In this document: one piece after another, positions 61,151 to 64,000 of the stretch
How the letters are laid out: each line of letters begins with the position of its first letter
Position numbering within the stretch: position 1 is the stretch's first letter
DNA from: Lactobacillus sp. W8174
GTDB taxonomy: Bacteria; Bacillota; Bacilli; Lactobacillales; Lactobacillaceae
Length of the DNA: 64,000 bases
Assembly: GCF_016100975.1 (NCBI RefSeq)
Contig: NZ_JACFRN010000004.1
Coordinates: forward strand, 62,001 to 126,000
Direction: 5' to 3'
Position numbers and translations under genes: made by a program
The notes under the pieces: model-generated
The model's database searches: none
What the model saw: the letters and a program-made list of their open reading frames with translations, nothing else
What the model was told of the DNA's origin: nothing

Positions 61151-62005
61151 GTGAAAACCAAGCGCCTCTTAACCCTCATAATAACGCTCATCTGTACTTT
61201 ATTTATTTCTGCTTGTAGTGGCATATCAGTTAATAGAAAAGCTAACGCAGTTGACAACTGGTCTCATATCAAGCAACGTGGCTATGTTACAGTTGGTGTA
61301 GATGATACTTTTGTACCCATGGACTTTAGGCAAAAAAATGGTCAGTTAATTGGTTACGACGTTGATCTCGCAAATGCTGTTTTTAAACAATATGGTATTA
61401 ACGTCAGTTTTCAAACAATTGACTGGTCTATGAATACTACTGAATTAAAAAACGGCACAATTGACCTTATATGGAATGGTTTTAGCAAAAATCCCGAGCG
61501 TGAAGCTAAGGTAAGTTTTAGTAAGACTTACCTATACACTTCTCAAGTATTAGTAAGTCTTAAAAAGAACAAAATTAATACCATTGCCGCAATGAAAAAT
61601 AAGACTTTGGGCGTTCAAACCGGCTCTTCCGGCTATAATGACGTAATGAAATATCCGAAAGTTTTTAAAAATCATATTAAAAATCAGGACCCTATCCTTT
61701 ATGATTCCTTCACTAATGCATTTATAGATCTAAATGCAGGTCGCATCCAAGGCTTGCTGATAGACAGCACCTATGCAAATTATTACATTTCGCGGCAAAA
61801 ACACCCGGAAAACTTTACTGAAATCGAAAGTCCTTTTCCAAAAGAAGAATTTGGTGTAGGTATGAGAAAAAGCGACTTAACCTTGCATAAGAAAATCAAT
61901 TATGCCTTAGAAAAGCTGGCAAAAAACGGTACTTTAACAAAGATTAATCACAAATGGTTTGGCGACAAAGCCGAATCTCCTTTACTTGAAACGAAAAAAG
62001 ATTAA
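61151..62005 (+). CDS. amino acid ABC transporter substrate-binding lipoprotein
   Basis: 284 residues from GTG 61151. A signal peptide ends in the lipobox FISAC (Cys22), so the protein is lipid-anchored outside. The family-3 solute-binding body follows (GYVTVGVDDTFVPMDFRQKNGQLIGYDVDLANAV, TELKNGTIDLIWNGFSKNPER). Ligand is likely a polar amino acid or cystine. Its 3' end overlaps the convergent HAD gene by 4 nt. Confidence 0.92.
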   Translation: MKTKRLLTLIITLICTLFISACSGISVNRKANAVDNWSHIKQRGYVTVGVDDTFVPMDFRQKNGQLIGYDVDLANAVFKQYGINVSFQTIDWSMNTTELKNGTIDLIWNGFSKNPEREAKVSFSKTYLYTSQVLVSLKKNKINTIAAMKNKTLGVQTGSSGYNDVMKYPKVFKNHIKNQDPILYDSFTNAFIDLNAGRIQGLLIDSTYANYYISRQKHPENFTEIESPFPKEEFGVGMRKSDLTLHKKINYALEKLAKNGTLTKINHKWFGDKAESPLLETKKD

Positions 62006-62793
62006 TTTAAATTATCAAGTATTGCAGCTATTCCATCATGGTTGTTATCTAAAGTAGTTCTAAATTTCTTTTTCAAGTCTTGTGGTGCATTTCCCATTAT
62101 TACAGGATGACCTACTGATTGAAGCATTTTCTCATCATTATAATTATCTCCAAAAGCCCAGCAGTTTTTCAGTTCTATGCCGAAAGCCTGGGCTATTACT
62201 TTTGCTCCTTGACCTTTAGAAACTCGTTTAACAACTATCTCCAATAGATTCGCGGCAGATTTCACTATATAGAGTTCTGGATAGAGCCGCCTTAATTCTT
62301 TTTGAGTAGCATCTAACAGGTCTGGTGTCCCCATGAGTAAAATTTTATGTACATTTTTGAGTTGCTCTATTTCAGTAATTGAACTAGGTTGCGCTTTAAA
62401 TTTAACAATTTTCTCTTCATTTTCAACCAAACCATTATTATTACCTGGGAAATAATACCAGTTGTCGTCACTATAGACATTCCACACTACCCCATTATTT
62501 TTACGTTCAATATAAGAACATATTTTGGCAGCTTTTGAAGCAGACATAAAATGCGAATCAAGTATATGACCCATTTCATCTAAAACCAAAGCACCATTAT
62601 AGGCTACCATTGGACATGATTTGGTAATTTCTCCCACAACAGACATAATTGCTTTAGGCATCCGTGCAGAAACTGGTACAAACACATTGCCTTTAATAAT
62701 TTGTTTACGAATGGCAAGTTTAGTCTTCGGTGTAACTTCTTGCTTTGAGTTAATTAATGTGCCATCTATATCCGAAAAAATTAGTATTCCCAT
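62002..62793 (-). CDS. Cof-type HAD-IIB phosphatase
   Basis: The 263-residue HAD hydrolase has motif I SDIDGTL (Asp8, Asp10), motif II SARM, Lys in VSKGQGAKV and motif IV FGDNYNDEKML. It dephosphorylates sugar or nucleotide phosphates. A near-Noc site lies in its coding region (62439-62454). AGGAGAAA precedes the ATG. Confidence 0.9.
   Translation of the reverse strand: MGILIFSDIDGTLINSKQEVTPKTKLAIRKQIIKGNVFVPVSARMPKAIMSVVGEITKSCPMVAYNGALVLDEMGHILDSHFMSASKAAKICSYIERKNNGVVWNVYSDDNWYYFPGNNNGLVENEEKIVKFKAQPSSITEIEQLKNVHKILLMGTPDLLDATQKELRRLYPELYIVKSAANLLEIVVKRVSKGQGAKVIAQAFGIELKNCWAFGDNYNDEKMLQSVGHPVIMGNAPQDLKKKFRTTLDNNHDGIAAILDNLN
62439..62454. other. near-match to Noc-binding site (14/16)
   Basis: TATTACCTGGGAAATA, inside the HAD gene, differs at two bases from the NBS palindrome. 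Confidence 0.3.
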
Positions 62794-62987
62794 TTTTTCT
62801 CCTAACAGTATGTATAATCTACTACTGACCTATGTTTATTTTACCGATCAAACTATTAGTTGGTCAATTCTTAGCCGAATGTACTTAGTTAAAAATTATA
62901 GCTGTTTTATTGGTTTGTGCTAATATAATTCGTGTTTACATTATTTTAAATGAATGATAAACTATTATAGGCGTTAATTTTGATATA

Positions 62988-63000
62988 AAACGCGAACAAT
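62988..63000 (+). promoter_or_regulatory. possible PurBox upstream of the purine permease
   Basis: AAACGCGAACAAT matches 11 of 13 positions of the PurR box AWWWCCGAACWWT, 19 nt before the permease start. Confidence 0.4.
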
Positions 63001-63018
63001 AATTTTGGGAGAGGTTAG

Positions 63019-64000
63019 ATGAACTTTATAAAGAGTTATTTTCAACTCGATAAATATAAAACCAGTGTTAAAATTGAATTTCTAGCTGGATTAACCACTT
63101 TTATCAGTATGTCATACATTTTATTCGTTAATCCTAGCGTTCTGGGAGCCAGTGGCATGAATAAAGGTGCGGTTTTTACAGCAACTGCTTTAGCTAGTGC
63201 TCTGGGTACTGCAATTATGGGTATCGTTGCCAATTACCCTATTGGGGAAGCTCCTGCCTTAGGAATCAATGCGTTTTTTGCTTATACAGTTTGCGTAGGC
63301 ATGCATGTTTCATGGGAAACAGCCCTAGCTGCTGTTTTCGTCGCGTCGATCATCTTTATTTTAATTACTATGTTTAAGCTGCGAGAGATGATAATTAACG
63401 CCATTCCTTCCGATCTTAAATTTGCAATTTCTTCTGGAATTGGCTTGTTCATCGCTTTCTTAGGAATGCAAGATGGTGGCTTAATTGTAGCAAATAAATC
63501 AACTCTAGTTGGTTTAGGATCACTTCATGATCCAGCAGTCTGGATTACCATTTTTGGTTTAATTGTTACTGTTATTTTAATGATCTTAAACGTACCTGGT
63601 GCTATCTTTATTGGAATGGTTTTAGCGGCCATCTTTGGTGTAGTCACAGGGCAAATTTCTTTGCCAACCAAAATAATATCTGTTGCACCAAGTATTGCTC
63701 CATCATTTGGTCAAGCAATTTTTCATGTTAAAGACATCAATACTTTACAAATGTGGGTTGTTGTTCTTACTTTTCTTTTAGTAACATTCTTTGATACTGC
63801 AGGTACTTTAATTGGCTTAGCCCAACAAGCTGGCTTTATGAAAGACAACAAAATGCCCCGTGTAGGTAAAGCACTGGCTTCAGATTCCACTGCCATGATG
63901 GTAGGCTCCGTTTTAGGAACTTCACCAGTTGGTGCATTTGTTGAATCTAGTGCCGGTATTGCTGTTGGCGGCAGAACAGGTTTAACAGCTGTCTTTGTGG
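63019..64000 (+). CDS. NCS2-family purine permease (PbuG/AzgA-like), 3' truncated by window edge
   Basis: The gene runs off the window; 327 residues are visible from ATG 63019 (GGGAGAGG upstream). It begins MNFIKSYFQLDKYKTSVKIE, the usual AzgA/PbuG N-terminus, then GLTTFISMSYILFVNPSVLG, GEAPALGINAFFAYTV and the TFFDTAGTLIGLAQQAG and GSVLGTSPVGAFVESSAGI motifs of the guanine/hypoxanthine group. It imports purine bases by proton symport. The DNA before it shows a PurBox-like site and no purine riboswitch. Confidence 0.92.
   Translation, partial: MNFIKSYFQLDKYKTSVKIEFLAGLTTFISMSYILFVNPSVLGASGMNKGAVFTATALASALGTAIMGIVANYPIGEAPALGINAFFAYTVCVGMHVSWETALAAVFVASIIFILITMFKLREMIINAIPSDLKFAISSGIGLFIAFLGMQDGGLIVANKSTLVGLGSLHDPAVWITIFGLIVTVILMILNVPGAIFIGMVLAAIFGVVTGQISLPTKIISVAPSIAPSFGQAIFHVKDINTLQMWVVVLTFLLVTFFDTAGTLIGLAQQAGFMKDNKMPRVGKALASDSTAMMVGSVLGTSPVGAFVESSAGIAVGGRTGLTAVFV

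Noticed and set aside
62794..63018. Purine riboswitch before the NCS2 permease
   Set aside because: The conserved purine-aptamer core and its three-way junction are not seen; only a PurBox-like site is present.

Overview
The window is A+T-rich, gene-dense chromosomal DNA of a Lactobacillus sensu stricto species (acidophilus/Firm-5-like low-GC group). The lineage call rests on the tandem deoxyadenosine/deoxyguanosine kinase genes (dak-dgk), the dltXABCD operon with the short DltX gene, a DUF3737 gene next to a PatB/MalY lyase, a ClpL ATPase under a CIRCE element, the AmaP-DUF2273-Asp23 trio, and several PTS loci. There is no rRNA, tRNA or CRISPR array, and no intact prophage or insertion sequence.

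Layout. 1-8.5 kb: 3' end of an HSL-type esterase, an amino-acid permease with a class I amidotransferase-like hydrolase, an ArsB/NhaD-type permease, a Vga-like ABC-F ribosomal protection protein behind a clear transcription attenuator, a cytidine deaminase/ASCH pair, a GNAT and a stress-type SDR. 8.6-12 kb: a decaying MerR-controlled oxidoreductase locus (frameshifted MerR gene, MerR-type promoter, NmrA-like gene, alcohol dehydrogenase relic), then gene-poor DNA with insertion-sequence debris. 12-17 kb: M20 amidohydrolase with two DUF3100-type membrane genes, a C-S lyase and DUF3737. 17-27 kb: 6-phospho-beta-glucosidase plus beta-glucoside PTS, then a mannose-family PTS operon with its own LicT-type antiterminator and a Nif3-like protein; two copies of a ribonucleic antiterminator (RAT) lie before this operon and before an adjacent esterase. 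27-37 kb: TauE exporter/TetR pair, branched-chain aminotransferase, clpL, UvrA-like protein, DUF915 hydrolase, PTS IIC, small ORF, DUF975. 37.5-43.2 kb: a candidate structured RNA, then serine hydrolase-dltDCBAX. 43.6-44.1 kb: a repeated hairpin/short-ORF region. 44-54 kb: CBS protein, P-type ATPase, CPBP protease, YdcF protein, MacB-like exporter, nagB, Asp23 operon. 54.4-55.7 kb: accessory patch with insertion-sequence remnants, a holin-like type I toxin and an orphan gene. 55.8-64 kb: ABC exporter, dak-dgk, a polar amino-acid ABC transporter, a HAD phosphatase, and the start of an NCS2 purine permease that runs off the window.

Two chromosome-organisation signals run across these blocks. 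Several 16-mers match the ParB site parS (consensus TGTTNCACGTGAAACA) at 14-15 of 16 positions, and two exact copies of the Noc-binding palindrome TATTTCCCGGGAAATA are present with near-matches. This suggests the window lies in the origin-proximal domain. One parS-like site sits in the loop of a terminator.

The most interesting leads are the parS/Noc site set, the unassigned structured RNA at 37515-37643, the ABC-F attenuator with a three-codon leader ORF, the two-RAT LicT regulon, the duplicated hairpin/short-ORF modules at 43.7-44.1 kb, and a mini-element made from the two ends of an IS3-like sequence. All functional calls come from reading sequence and recalled family knowledge; no database search was run.
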